Shown here one piece after another: positions 6,584 to 15,371 of a stretch of DNA of 37,767 bases. This DNA is from a virus, in IMG/VR virus record IMGVR_UViG_3300032304_001866, positions 1 to 37,767 of that record; one strand, written 5' to 3'. The position numbers were made by a program, and so were the translations under genes. Each line of letters opens with the position of its first letter. Position 1 is the first letter of the stretch. The notes beneath the pieces are model-generated. The model saw only the letters and a list, made by a program, of their open reading frames with translations, did not search any database and was not told the DNA's origin.

Positions 6584-8806
6584 ATGAAGATCAATGACAA
6601 TATTAATAAGATATATTCGAAGTTCAATCGTGAACGTTTGCAGCCATCTCTGTACACACGCTACCCTGGTTTTTACAGGGCATTAGTAGTTGAAACAAAT
6701 GATCCGTTGAATATGCATAGAATCAGATTTATTATGCCTGAGATGCACAATTTTAGTTTGAAGGATAAACCAGAAGATTGTCCGTTTGCTGTTTCTTCAT
6801 TTCAGCATGGTGGTAAGGGTGCTGGATCATGGACAAGTCCGTGCATTGGTGATTATGTGTGGATATCGTTTGAGAAACAGCATCCGTATGGTCCTATATG
6901 GACAGGACATGCTGAACCAACAAGACGCAGATTTTATAAACTGCATGCTGTTTTTCATAAGTCTAACATTTATGTTGATGATCAAGGACAACCAAAATCT
7001 GTTGATACCATAGCATGGGAAGACACATATCTTCCAAAAGATAACAGACCATATTCTCAGGGTCTTAAGGACAGATATGGTAATATGATTTTGATGGATA
7101 TGACTGGTTTCTTCCCCAAAGAACATGAGAAAGCTGCTGCTACTGCTGGATCTGATGCTATTAAGGGTTCTCCTCAAGAGTATAGAGAACAAAAAGAACA
7201 GCCTAAGAATAATGAACCAGATTTAAAAATGATATCGATGGTTTCTAAATATGGAAACTATTTCATTATTGGTGATCAAGGATACGACTGGAAAGAAGAA
7301 TTTGAAGGTGATCACGAGAAAGATCATGAGAAGGAAAAGGCCAGAACACATAATTTAAAGAAATTGTTGAATGAGAATGAACCTAAAGGCGAAGAACGTG
7401 ATCAACGTAGAATTGAATTAAGAACTAGTTATGGTCATAAACTTGAATTAAGAGATGTTGGTTGGTCATCTAAAAAAGGATGGGCTGCGGTTAGTGGTAA
7501 GACTGAATCTAAGAGCAGACCTAATGATTTATTTGAAGAATCAAAACGTCAGTCTAAATATGACAAGATGGATGAAAGATGGATTAAATTAAGCACTAAG
7601 GGTGGAATGTTGTTGCAATTCATGGACATGGGTTTTAATCCAAAAGAAGACGATTTCATCAAGCGTGAGAGAATTAAAGAAATTGGTGGCAAGGTAGACG
7701 AAGAAGAAAATAGCTGGCAAGATCGTGATGCTAGACAGATGAGATTTATAACAAGATGGGGCGTTAAGTTTGTTCTTGATGATCGTGGCAGTGATGAAAA
7801 ACAAGCTGACACTAAAGAATCGAAGCACGGAAACGGATGGCTCATAAAAGGACGTAGAAAAGCTAATTGGTCTAAATATCTTAGTAATGCAAATAACGAG
7901 AGTTCTAAATTTAGATCATTGCCAAGAACAAGTTCTGGAACACCAGCATTTACTCCGAAGCATGGTGATCAAGGCACTGAATTTGGTTTTGGAATGGATA
8001 TCAATGAGAAGAACGATCTTAATAGAATGCTTCTTTATACGCCGATGGCCAAAGCTCTTGAACTTAATGATAGATTCGGATATGTGTTTTTAACAACTGA
8101 TATGAAAAAGGCTATTAGTGAACCATGGATGTATAAGAAAGAGAATGAATTTGCTACTTCTATATGCATGGGCAATGATCCAGAAAAAGACACTTATTCA
8201 TTAAAATTAGATAGATCTAACACATATACATCATTGACCACGCCTCTTGATCAGACTTGGGAAGCTAGAGATGGCTTCGTTCCTAGTGCTGAAGGATTTA
8301 TGGAAGCGCGAGATATGGATAATCGCGCTCTTATTATGAGCAAGTATCTTAAGCTTGCTGCATTGCACGATCCAACTGTTCTTAAGTATTTGGTTCTTGA
8401 TGATAATACAACATTTATTCTGTTGCATAACCTTCAGAATAAGATTCAGCTTTATTCAAACACTGATATTGAAATAAAAGCTGCAGCTAACATCAGATTG
8501 CATTCTGGTGGAGCTACTTCTATTAAATGTTCAAGCTTCGCTGTTGAAGCTAGTGGAACTCAATTCGTGGTTGACGGAGGTGGATTTGGTAGCACTGGAC
8601 CGTTGTTCTGTCCAGAAAGTAACGCCTATCATATTGGTGTTAAAGCTGGTCCCGGTGCTGGTCCTGCATCTCCTAAGGGTGGTTCTGCTCCAGCAGTTAT
8701 TCAGGAACCAACTCCTAACCAGATACCAGCGTTTAGAAAGAATAAGTCTAATGGCCCTTATTCTGATGTTCCAATGAGCATCATCAAGGGTGAAGAACAG
8801 TCTTGA
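6584..8806 (+). CDS. gp5/VgrG-like baseplate central spike protein, 740 aa
   Basis: Residues about 28-110 form the OB-fold expected at the start of gp5-type spikes (YPGFYRALVVETNDPLNMHR, then GDYVWISFEKQHPYGPIWTG). The middle carries at least five hairpin units of the form xxxGxxhxhxDxG: RYGNMILMDMTG, SKYGNYFIIGDQG, TSYGHKLELRDVG, TKGGMLLQFMDMG and TRWGVKFVLDDRG. These are separated by highly charged insertions (HEKDHEKEKAR). Near residue 627 comes TDIEIKAAANIRLHSGG, the repetitive beta-prism style of VgrG/gp5 needles. I see no T4-type lysozyme domain. The protein would form the trimeric membrane-puncturing spike at the centre of the baseplate. It opens the baseplate gene run and is followed within 20 bases by the next gene. 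Confidence 0.8.
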   Translation: MKINDNINKIYSKFNRERLQPSLYTRYPGFYRALVVETNDPLNMHRIRFIMPEMHNFSLKDKPEDCPFAVSSFQHGGKGAGSWTSPCIGDYVWISFEKQHPYGPIWTGHAEPTRRRFYKLHAVFHKSNIYVDDQGQPKSVDTIAWEDTYLPKDNRPYSQGLKDRYGNMILMDMTGFFPKEHEKAAATAGSDAIKGSPQEYREQKEQPKNNEPDLKMISMVSKYGNYFIIGDQGYDWKEEFEGDHEKDHEKEKARTHNLKKLLNENEPKGEERDQRRIELRTSYGHKLELRDVGWSSKKGWAAVSGKTESKSRPNDLFEESKRQSKYDKMDERWIKLSTKGGMLLQFMDMGFNPKEDDFIKRERIKEIGGKVDEEENSWQDRDARQMRFITRWGVKFVLDDRGSDEKQADTKESKHGNGWLIKGRRKANWSKYLSNANNESSKFRSLPRTSSGTPAFTPKHGDQGTEFGFGMDINEKNDLNRMLLYTPMAKALELNDRFGYVFLTTDMKKAISEPWMYKKENEFATSICMGNDPEKDTYSLKLDRSNTYTSLTTPLDQTWEARDGFVPSAEGFMEARDMDNRALIMSKYLKLAALHDPTVLKYLVLDDNTTFILLHNLQNKIQLYSNTDIEIKAAANIRLHSGGATSIKCSSFAVEASGTQFVVDGGGFGSTGPLFCPESNAYHIGVKAGPGAGPASPKGGSAPAVIQEPTPNQIPAFRKNKSNGPYSDVPMSIIKGEEQS

Positions 8807-8824
8807 TGGACAAACCTAATTAAG

Positions 8825-9532
8825 ATGATTATTAATTATCCGACAGCATTATATAGATCTGTTCTGCCAGTCTCTGATGAGTCTGGTAATGTTACTTATA
8901 CTATATCAAATCAAGAACCTCCTAAATCTCTCAGTATTTTCCTACAGCTTCCTAGAAATGAAGAACTTAGAAAACAGCCGCAGAGAACATATTCAAAAGC
9001 AGATAAGCGTCAATTTTCAAGTAGTTTAATATTTAATTTAACTATTCCATCTTTATCAACTGAAGGAAGTGGATCTAAGACATTTGAAATTGGTCAATTT
9101 TTGGACTTTACAAGTGAAACTGAAGAAATTCCTGATCCTTATTCTCTTGAATCTATAGAACTTAGACAGGATACAAATGTTGTTGATTATAAGAAATTTG
9201 GTCTTGATGAAGCTGAATATACTAATATAGTTCAAATAGCTAGTAAGAGAATGGATGATATATCAAATGAAATTAATACAACTGGCACTAGATTAAATGA
9301 TAATAAAGAGAATGTTTCATCAAATCAATCTGATATTAATGAATCAACTAAATTATATGACAACATTGTATTGATACTTGGTGCTGATAGTGAACAGGCT
9401 AAAAAAGTTCAATCTAAGATTGATGGATATAACGCATATAAAGTTCAATTGCTTGCTGAAAGAGATACTTTATTAGCAACTCTTGATTCATTGAGAAGCG
9501 ACCTTTCTAAGGTTCGTGAGGTGGTGAGATAA
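8825..9532 (+). CDS. putative baseplate-associated structural protein, 235 aa
   Basis: The N-terminal 110 residues look beta-rich (YPTALYRSVLPVSDESGNVT, SSLIFNLTIPSLS). The C-terminal 100 residues, from about AEYTNIVQIASKRM, form a long helical, probably coiled-coil segment ending in LDSLRSDLSKVREVVR. It lies between the spike and the gp25-like wedge gene and overlaps the latter by one base, so a baseplate or hub role is likely. No named T4 counterpart is recognisable. No Shine-Dalgarno precedes the ATG (CCTAATTAAGATG). Confidence 0.6.
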   Translation: MIINYPTALYRSVLPVSDESGNVTYTISNQEPPKSLSIFLQLPRNEELRKQPQRTYSKADKRQFSSSLIFNLTIPSLSTEGSGSKTFEIGQFLDFTSETEEIPDPYSLESIELRQDTNVVDYKKFGLDEAEYTNIVQIASKRMDDISNEINTTGTRLNDNKENVSSNQSDINESTKLYDNIVLILGADSEQAKKVQSKIDGYNAYKVQLLAERDTLLATLDSLRSDLSKVREVVR

Positions 9533-9942
9533 TGGCTAAATTATGGGGTACTAATTTTCCATTTTACAAGGGCAATTCATTGCTTGGGACAACTAGTAAA
9601 GTGTTACCAAGACAAGAAGATTATAGATTAATTAGAAATGATTATCTTCAAGGATTGATGACTATTAAAGGTGAGAGATGGTACAGACCAGATTTTGGTG
9701 GTGATATTCCTAGACTTCAGTTTGATCCAAATGATATAAGCAGTAAGACTTCGATAGAAGATATTATAAGAGAATACACAATAAGATATCATCCAATGAT
9801 AAGAATATCAAATATTGAAATTGTTGATGACTCAAACACTCCAAACAAAGTAAGTATTAAAATATACGGTAAGTGGGAAGTAACATCTGCCATGAGTGAT
9901 CAGCTTTTGGCCAGTATAGTTATTCCTGCTACGGGGGTATGA
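9532..9942 (+). CDS. gp25-like baseplate wedge protein, 136 aa
   Basis: The length matches T4 gp25 (132 residues). The family features are present: a start-proximal hydrophobic strand, GERWYRPDFGGDIPRL in the middle, a helix SIEDIIREYTIRYHPMIRI, then NIEIVDDSNTPNKVSIKIYG. These are the GPW/gp25 lysozyme-like fold without catalytic function. It forms part of the wedge that nucleates the baseplate inner ring and sheath polymerisation. The ATG has GAGGTGGTGAG upstream. The end overlaps the gp6-like gene. Confidence 0.9.
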   Translation: MAKLWGTNFPFYKGNSLLGTTSKVLPRQEDYRLIRNDYLQGLMTIKGERWYRPDFGGDIPRLQFDPNDISSKTSIEDIIREYTIRYHPMIRISNIEIVDDSNTPNKVSIKIYGKWEVTSAMSDQLLASIVIPATGV

Positions 9943-11663
9943 TGACGACAGTTCCAGATACAACCAACGTTATAGTTAAACTTCCAGATTCTCCGGAAGA
10001 AGTTGGAGTTGTATTACCATCAGCTGAATTACGTCGTATTGATTTTTCTGCTCTTGAATTTGAAACTGCTAGAAGAATGGCTATTGAATATATTAAAACT
10101 TATTTCAAAGAAGATTTTAATGATTTCGTTCTTAGTAATGGTACGATTATGTTCGTTGAATTGGTATCTGCTTTAACTGGTTTACTGTCTGAACGTTCCG
10201 ACATAGTTGCAGATGAATCGTTCTTACCAACTGCTCAATCAAGAACTGCAGTATCGCAGCATTTAGAGTTAATTGGTCAGAAGTTAACAAAAGCATCTCC
10301 AGCTGTAGCTGATATTGAATGTGTTATTAATGTTCCTGCTTCGTTTGATATAATAATTCCTGCTGGATTGATATTCTCATTAACTGGTCCAGATGGCGGG
10401 GTTTTAACATATGAATTGTTTAAGACTCCTGGTGATTACACTGGTGACATTGTAATACCTCGTGGCAAGAGAGGTATCATAGCATATGCGGTAGAAGGAA
10501 AGTTTGGTAGTGATATAACCATAGTTTCAGATGGTTCTGCTGGACAATATATTGATATAATGAAGACTGATGTTATTGATGATCCAATAATTGTATTTAT
10601 AGAAACTGGATCTAATTCTACTGAATGGAGTAGAATTGATTTCTTAGAACAAGCAGATGCTAATTCTGAAGTGTTCGAAGTTGATCATCTCGATGATCGT
10701 ACAAGAGTGTCTTTTGGTGATAATAAAAATGGAAAAGCTCCGATAGATGGTCAATTAATAAGAGTTAGATATAGAAATGGTGGCGGTATAAGAGGAAGAA
10801 TTGGAAGATATTCAATTAATGAAAGTAGAACTGTCGGTGGTGGACAGTCAGCAGCAACTGCTGTTACATTCAGAAATCCATCACCATCTCGTGGTGGATA
10901 TGATAATGAAAGTTTAGATGACGCTAAGAAGCGTGCTCCAAGAGAATTTTCTACTCATAAGAACATTGCAACTTCTGATGATTATTCTATTATATCGTCA
11001 ACATTTAAACATCCTGTATATGGATCAGTTTCAAAATCAGTAGCTGTTGTAAGAACGGGTATTGAATATGGTGATCCAGCTGATGGTAGCAACAATTTAG
11101 ATTATATCATTAAACAGATACGTGCAGCTCCAACTGAGGAAGACGCCAAACAGTATTTGTTAGCCAATTATGTCAACAAGAATGTTGTTGACATGTATTT
11201 GTTACAAGAAGGCGAGACAATGCCAATTGCTCCAAGCAATGGCCTTAAGACTGCTTTGAGCAATTACATTGTTCAACTTAATGTCTTTACTGATGAACTT
11301 AGAATATATGATGGATCACTGCTTCCAGTGAATCTTGAAGCTACTGTTGTATTAACAAGAAACGCAGATGCTGCAACAGTTAAAGAACAAGTTTTATTTG
11401 CTGTAAAGAATGTGTTCAATATAACCAATAGGAACATGGGACAAGACTTTAATAGAAGTGATTTAATTTATGCTATGAAGAGTGTTGACGGTGTTAAATC
11501 TGTTGATGTGTACAAGCCTACAGATGATTATCCTTCTCTTAGAAGAATTGTCACTAAGAGCGAAAGAGCAGCTGGTATTCAAGGAGTTGGTGTTAACGAA
11601 TTAATAGTTCTTGGATCTCAAAATATTCAATTCTATCTTGAACAAGGCAATATTAACATTTAA
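9939..11663 (+). CDS. gp6-like (baseplate J family) baseplate wedge protein, 574 aa
   Basis: The protein has the baseplate-J/gp6 signature. An N-terminal helical segment (ALEFETARRMAIEYIKTYF) leads into VELVSALTGLLSERSDIVADESFLP and HLELIGQKLTKASPA, followed by beta domains and a C-terminal part with FNITNRNMGQDFNRSDLIYAMKSVDGVKSVDV. T4 gp6 is 660 residues, so this is slightly shorter. In T4, gp6 dimers and gp25 form the wedge core ring, and the same gene pair is adjacent here with an ATGA overlap. The second ATG at 9942 is an equally possible start after GGGGGT. Confidence 0.88.
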   Translation: MMTTVPDTTNVIVKLPDSPEEVGVVLPSAELRRIDFSALEFETARRMAIEYIKTYFKEDFNDFVLSNGTIMFVELVSALTGLLSERSDIVADESFLPTAQSRTAVSQHLELIGQKLTKASPAVADIECVINVPASFDIIIPAGLIFSLTGPDGGVLTYELFKTPGDYTGDIVIPRGKRGIIAYAVEGKFGSDITIVSDGSAGQYIDIMKTDVIDDPIIVFIETGSNSTEWSRIDFLEQADANSEVFEVDHLDDRTRVSFGDNKNGKAPIDGQLIRVRYRNGGGIRGRIGRYSINESRTVGGGQSAATAVTFRNPSPSRGGYDNESLDDAKKRAPREFSTHKNIATSDDYSIISSTFKHPVYGSVSKSVAVVRTGIEYGDPADGSNNLDYIIKQIRAAPTEEDAKQYLLANYVNKNVVDMYLLQEGETMPIAPSNGLKTALSNYIVQLNVFTDELRIYDGSLLPVNLEATVVLTRNADAATVKEQVLFAVKNVFNITNRNMGQDFNRSDLIYAMKSVDGVKSVDVYKPTDDYPSLRRIVTKSERAAGIQGVGVNELIVLGSQNIQFYLEQGNINI

Positions 11664-11664
11664 T

Positions 11665-14511
11665 ATGTCTATAACACCAATAGTAACTTCTGAATCAGAT
11701 AATGTCGGAAGATATATTAATATATCTTTTGATGATTTTCCAACTGTAGTTGATATTAAGAAGATTTCTATAATATCTCAATTTTATAGCTATGTGATAA
11801 TTGGATTTAAAATAAATGGTAAAATTTTAACGTTGAGAATACAAGATAGAATGATTAAAGGAGACATTATTGAAATTGTTAGTGAATTTGGATCAATTAA
11901 ATATGGAGATAGTTTTTTAGACCAATTTACTGTTTCAGTTAGTAATATAAGTCAATATAGCCACTGCAACGTAATAAAGAATATTGACTTTGTTAATGCT
12001 AGAACACCATTAGCTAAACCGACAATAAGAAAACAAATTGATTATTTCGATGTTTTCCCTGAGATGAATTCTGCAATTAGTAAAAATATTGATAATAGCG
12101 TATTTCCAGAGCTTCTTTATACTACTGATACAATGTCATGCATTGGTAAAGAATATCAAGCTTTAGGATTGATGAACCAATATAATAAAGAACAACTGTT
12201 TATTACAGATATTGATAATAGTTCAAGTTCAAAATCTGATGGAATGTCTCGTTCATCAGATACTTCTGAAATGTCATCTGAATCAACTGAATCATTGGAA
12301 TCGGTAAGTAGTGTTTCTTCAGAATCGGTAAGTAGTGTCTCTTCAGAATCAACGGACAGTTCTTCTTCAGAATCATCTGATAGCACATCTTCAGAATCAT
12401 CTGATAGTTCAAAATCTTCAGAATCATCGCAGTCAACAAATGTTTCTGACGTTTCTTCTGATAGTTCATCGGTATCATCAAACAGTTCATTATCAACTAT
12501 ATCAACAGGATCTACTGATAATTCAACCTTGTCATCAAAATCGTTATCTAGCGAATCGTCGCAATCAACTAAATTATCTGATAGCTCACCATCTTCTTCA
12601 AAATCATTGTCATCATTTGGATTATCAGAATCATCTAGTTATTCTTCATCATCATCTAAATCAACATTATCATCTGAAGTTTCTTCATCATCATCAAAAT
12701 CTGCTTCTATAGATTGTATAAAACTTAGCTTCATAATGCAGCGTGATTACTTACCTTATGTTCCTGGTGGTGTTCAACAGTTTATAACTTTAAATAGAAG
12801 TGGCAGTAACTTCACTGGTGGTTTCTCATATCTTGGTGACAATTATGGAATAAATCTAAATGAAACAACAAAATTATTAACAATTAGTATACTTACTGGT
12901 GGTGAATGCTTCGCTGGAAGATCAATTTCATCAATTGGTTCATCTTTATTAGGATCATACCCTGATCAATATGATCAATGGGCCGGGTGCACACTTGGAA
13001 CTGGATTATTATCAGCACGTAATATAATATCATACGATTGTAGTGCTGCACCAGTTAGTTCGTTGTCATCAGATTCTACATTTAGTTCAGAATCAACACC
13101 AAGTTCAGAACCTATTCCACAATCATTTGATATTAACGTAGTGTCATGGGTTAGTAGAATAGATGAGTCTACTTTATGCTATGGTAATGGGTCTGGTCAT
13201 GCAACAATGACCTTACAATCATCTGTAAATGGTGTGCATACATATTCAGGAATTGGACCGTACGCTAATGAAAATCCACAAGCTGGTAGTGGATCAACAA
13301 CATATACATTGATTTGGGATACTGTTGCAGGTACAGTCAGCTTAAATTCTGGTGCATTTATGTTTAGTCCAATAGTTGTGGTGGCATCTACACCTGCTGG
13401 AACATACAATCAAAATGAAAATGGTAGTTCATCAGGTTGTGGTCCAGTAACACTTATAGGTCAATATGTAGTAACAGAAACACTTATTGAGTCAAGTTCA
13501 AGTTCATCGCAAAGTGCAGTGCCATCAGTTCCTCAGTTATATCATGGTACTGCTGCTGAATATGGTCTTACAACTGATACTGATTACACATTCTCTGGAT
13601 ATGGTTATTTTGATGGTAACACTGGTACCATAGTTGCTGGTGGCACACGTCCATATTACACAGCAACTGACAGTAGTGGTAACTGGATAGCGTATGCTCC
13701 AGCATATTTCGATTGGAATATGTATGTTGATGTTGCTGAACAATGGTTAGTGATTGGTCATTATTATGGTTACGCATATCCGTTTGCTGGTGGTGGAACT
13801 GGTCAAGCACCATTAGAAACAACTTATTCGTTCCAGGGCTATTATTTCACAATTATCACTCGTCCAGCAGTTCCTGAATCATCGTCATCGTCAAGTACAG
13901 CTATTCAATCATCTGACAGTACAAATTCTTCAGATAATTCATCGTCTTCATCTCGCAGCACTGAAAATTGGTCATCTCATAGCACTGAATCATCTCAATC
14001 ATCTGATAGCACTGAATCATCATCTTCATCGTTATCAACATTGAGTTCTGATTCTAGTTCATCTCGCAGCACTGAAATATTATCATCTCACAGCACTGAA
14101 TCATCACAGTCTTCTGATAGTAGTGAATCATCATCATTAAGCACTGAATTGATGTCATCTAACAGTACATCATCAGAGAGTGTATCATCTCAATCAGCGC
14201 AGCCACTTGTTGGCTTCGTAGTAACTGGATCATATGGATTTGATGGTCAATATGTGCTTGTTGGTAATTTTATAATTCCTGATGGTGGTGGACTAATCCC
14301 TGACGCAACTCATGGTCTTTATAGAAATACATTAGATTCAACAAAAGTTATAGCGTTTGTTACTTATGGATATTGGGTTCTTGAATATGAAACATACAAT
14401 ACATATGACTGCCCATATAATGGTGGATATTACTTTATTAGCACTGATATACCACCACTTGGAGAATGGAGTGCATGTGGTGGACCTGGCCCAACAATAA
14501 CTGCGATATAA
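11665..14511 (+). CDS. serine-rich mosaic virion protein, probable fibre/adhesin, 948 aa
   Basis: The start is placed at ATG 11665, two bases after the gp6-like stop; an upstream TTG at 11611 would overlap that gene. The layout is an N-terminal domain (residues 1-185), a roughly 160-residue linker made almost entirely of Ser with Glu, Asp, Thr and Lys, then four globular beta- and aromatic-rich domains (about 352-460, 485-605, 620-735, 845-948) separated by short or long Ser-rich linkers. The last two globular domains share a pattern of YGYFDG/YGFDGQY, a central aromatic strand, and a final GYYF segment. Position after gp6 is where T4 carries its baseplate periphery and short-fibre genes (gp7-gp12). 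I infer a surface-exposed attachment protein; the N-terminal domain would anchor it. Confidence 0.65.
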   Translation: MSITPIVTSESDNVGRYINISFDDFPTVVDIKKISIISQFYSYVIIGFKINGKILTLRIQDRMIKGDIIEIVSEFGSIKYGDSFLDQFTVSVSNISQYSHCNVIKNIDFVNARTPLAKPTIRKQIDYFDVFPEMNSAISKNIDNSVFPELLYTTDTMSCIGKEYQALGLMNQYNKEQLFITDIDNSSSSKSDGMSRSSDTSEMSSESTESLESVSSVSSESVSSVSSESTDSSSSESSDSTSSESSDSSKSSESSQSTNVSDVSSDSSSVSSNSSLSTISTGSTDNSTLSSKSLSSESSQSTKLSDSSPSSSKSLSSFGLSESSSYSSSSSKSTLSSEVSSSSSKSASIDCIKLSFIMQRDYLPYVPGGVQQFITLNRSGSNFTGGFSYLGDNYGINLNETTKLLTISILTGGECFAGRSISSIGSSLLGSYPDQYDQWAGCTLGTGLLSARNIISYDCSAAPVSSLSSDSTFSSESTPSSEPIPQSFDINVVSWVSRIDESTLCYGNGSGHATMTLQSSVNGVHTYSGIGPYANENPQAGSGSTTYTLIWDTVAGTVSLNSGAFMFSPIVVVASTPAGTYNQNENGSSSGCGPVTLIGQYVVTETLIESSSSSSQSAVPSVPQLYHGTAAEYGLTTDTDYTFSGYGYFDGNTGTIVAGGTRPYYTATDSSGNWIAYAPAYFDWNMYVDVAEQWLVIGHYYGYAYPFAGGGTGQAPLETTYSFQGYYFTIITRPAVPESSSSSSTAIQSSDSTNSSDNSSSSSRSTENWSSHSTESSQSSDSTESSSSSLSTLSSDSSSSRSTEILSSHSTESSQSSDSSESSSLSTELMSSNSTSSESVSSQSAQPLVGFVVTGSYGFDGQYVLVGNFIIPDGGGLIPDATHGLYRNTLDSTKVIAFVTYGYWVLEYETYNTYDCPYNGGYYFISTDIPPLGEWSACGGPGPTITAI
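12218..12709 (+). repeat. serine-rich low-complexity repeat (first long linker)
   Basis: Within the fibre-like gene, this stretch encodes runs of Ser punctuated by Glu, Asp, Thr and Lys. Short nucleotide words such as TCTTCAGAATCATCTGATAG recur. The serine codons are mixed (TCA, TCT, AGT, TCG), which argues for protein-level selection for serine and not simple slippage of one codon. Confidence 0.85.
13875..14200 (+). repeat. serine-rich low-complexity repeat (second long linker)
   Basis: A second long Ser/Thr/Glu linker, with the recurring word AGCACTGAATCATCTCA, separates the fourth and fifth folded domains of the fibre-like protein. Shorter Ser linkers lie near 13054-13117 and 13490-13525. 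Confidence 0.8.
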
Positions 14512-14528
14512 AGGTTCAAAAATAACAT

Positions 14529-15266
14529 ATGGCTATAATGGGTCCATCTGAAGGTCCGACAGTTTTAAAACTTGATAGTAATCCTATCAAAGCTGAAGTG
14601 ATGTCTCATTTTGGCCATCCAACTATTCGTGTTGAACTGGATGAAACAGCATTTGAAATGATTTTGAGAACTGCTGGTGATTTTATGGCTGGATATTTTC
14701 CATTCGAAGAGAAGAGAGCTTATTTTTACACCAAGCCACTTGTTGATGAATATCCATTGCCGCCAGATGCTTATTGGATTAAAGATGTTAAATGGGATCC
14801 ATCAATAACAAGAGTTGGTGATATTTTTGGCGCTGAATCTTACTTGTTCAATGTTGGTAACGTAACAGGAATTCAGAATCTTCTTCTTGATTTCCATCTT
14901 CTTCAATCATATCGTAAGTTTAGTCAGAGAATGTTAGCTACTGAAGGACAATGGGAAGTTAAAGGAGACAATTTAATTAAAGTTGTTCCAATTCCAAGAG
15001 GTAGCTTCCCGGTATTCGTTGAATACTTCCCATCAATAAATCGTTGGCGTACTCCAGTAGCTAGAGAATTGATGAGAAGATTGGTCATAGCTGAAGCTTC
15101 GATTGTGCTTGGTAACATAAGAACTAAGCGTGCTCTTCCGCTTCCAGATGGTGGTACTACAACTTTTGGTGGAGAAGCGTTAATTGCTAAAGGATATGAG
15201 GAAAGAGAAAAGGTTTATAAGGATGCTCTATTATTGGGTGAGCCTCCTGGCATTTATGCGATGTAA
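14529..15266 (+). CDS. putative neck protein (gp13 position), 245 aa
   Basis: After a short leader, the protein has a helical N-terminal pattern IRVELDETAFEMILRTAGDF followed by KPLVDEYPLPPDAYWIKDV, an arrangement common in T4-like neck/connector proteins. The C-terminal half contains FVEYFPSINRWRTP and a helical segment (RELMRRLVIAEASIVLG). It precedes the genes in the T4 gp14 and gp15 positions, so gp13 is the natural guess, but I cannot confirm by alignment. The start has no Shine-Dalgarno (AAAAATAACATATGG). Confidence 0.5.
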   Translation: MAIMGPSEGPTVLKLDSNPIKAEVMSHFGHPTIRVELDETAFEMILRTAGDFMAGYFPFEEKRAYFYTKPLVDEYPLPPDAYWIKDVKWDPSITRVGDIFGAESYLFNVGNVTGIQNLLLDFHLLQSYRKFSQRMLATEGQWEVKGDNLIKVVPIPRGSFPVFVEYFPSINRWRTPVARELMRRLVIAEASIVLGNIRTKRALPLPDGGTTTFGGEALIAKGYEEREKVYKDALLLGEPPGIYAM

Positions 15267-15268
15267 TC

Positions 15269-15355
15269 ATGATTAATATATTAATATTCATTGGCGGATT
15301 TGCATTATTAGCTGGATTTTGGGTATGGACAACTAGACGAAATAATAAGAAGTAA
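15269..15355 (+). CDS. possible 28-aa single-span membrane microprotein
   Basis: A short frame (MINILIFIGGFALLAGFWVW followed by TTRRNNKK) fills most of the gap between two structural genes. One hydrophobic span of about 19 residues is followed by a positive tail, consistent with the positive-inside rule. It starts three bases after the upstream stop and has no clear ribosome site; translation would depend on reinitiation. It could be a holin-like or accessory membrane peptide, or a chance frame. Confidence 0.4.
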   Translation: MINILIFIGGFALLAGFWVWTTRRNNKK

Positions 15356-15371
15356 TGTTCAAATTTAATTT

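Noticed and set aside
11611-11664. N-terminal extension of the Ser-rich protein from TTG 11611
   Set aside because: It would overlap the conserved end of the gp6-like gene by 53 bases; ATG 11665 lies directly after that stop.
12156-12496. Minus-strand Asp/Glu/Ser-rich frames under the Ser-rich linker
   Set aside because: The reverse complement of Ser/Glu codons gives acidic low-complexity frames by chance; the + strand protein has folded domains on both sides.
12218-14200. CRISPR or tandem-repeat array
   Set aside because: The repeats are irregular, lack uniform spacers and keep one reading frame, so they are coding low-complexity sequence.
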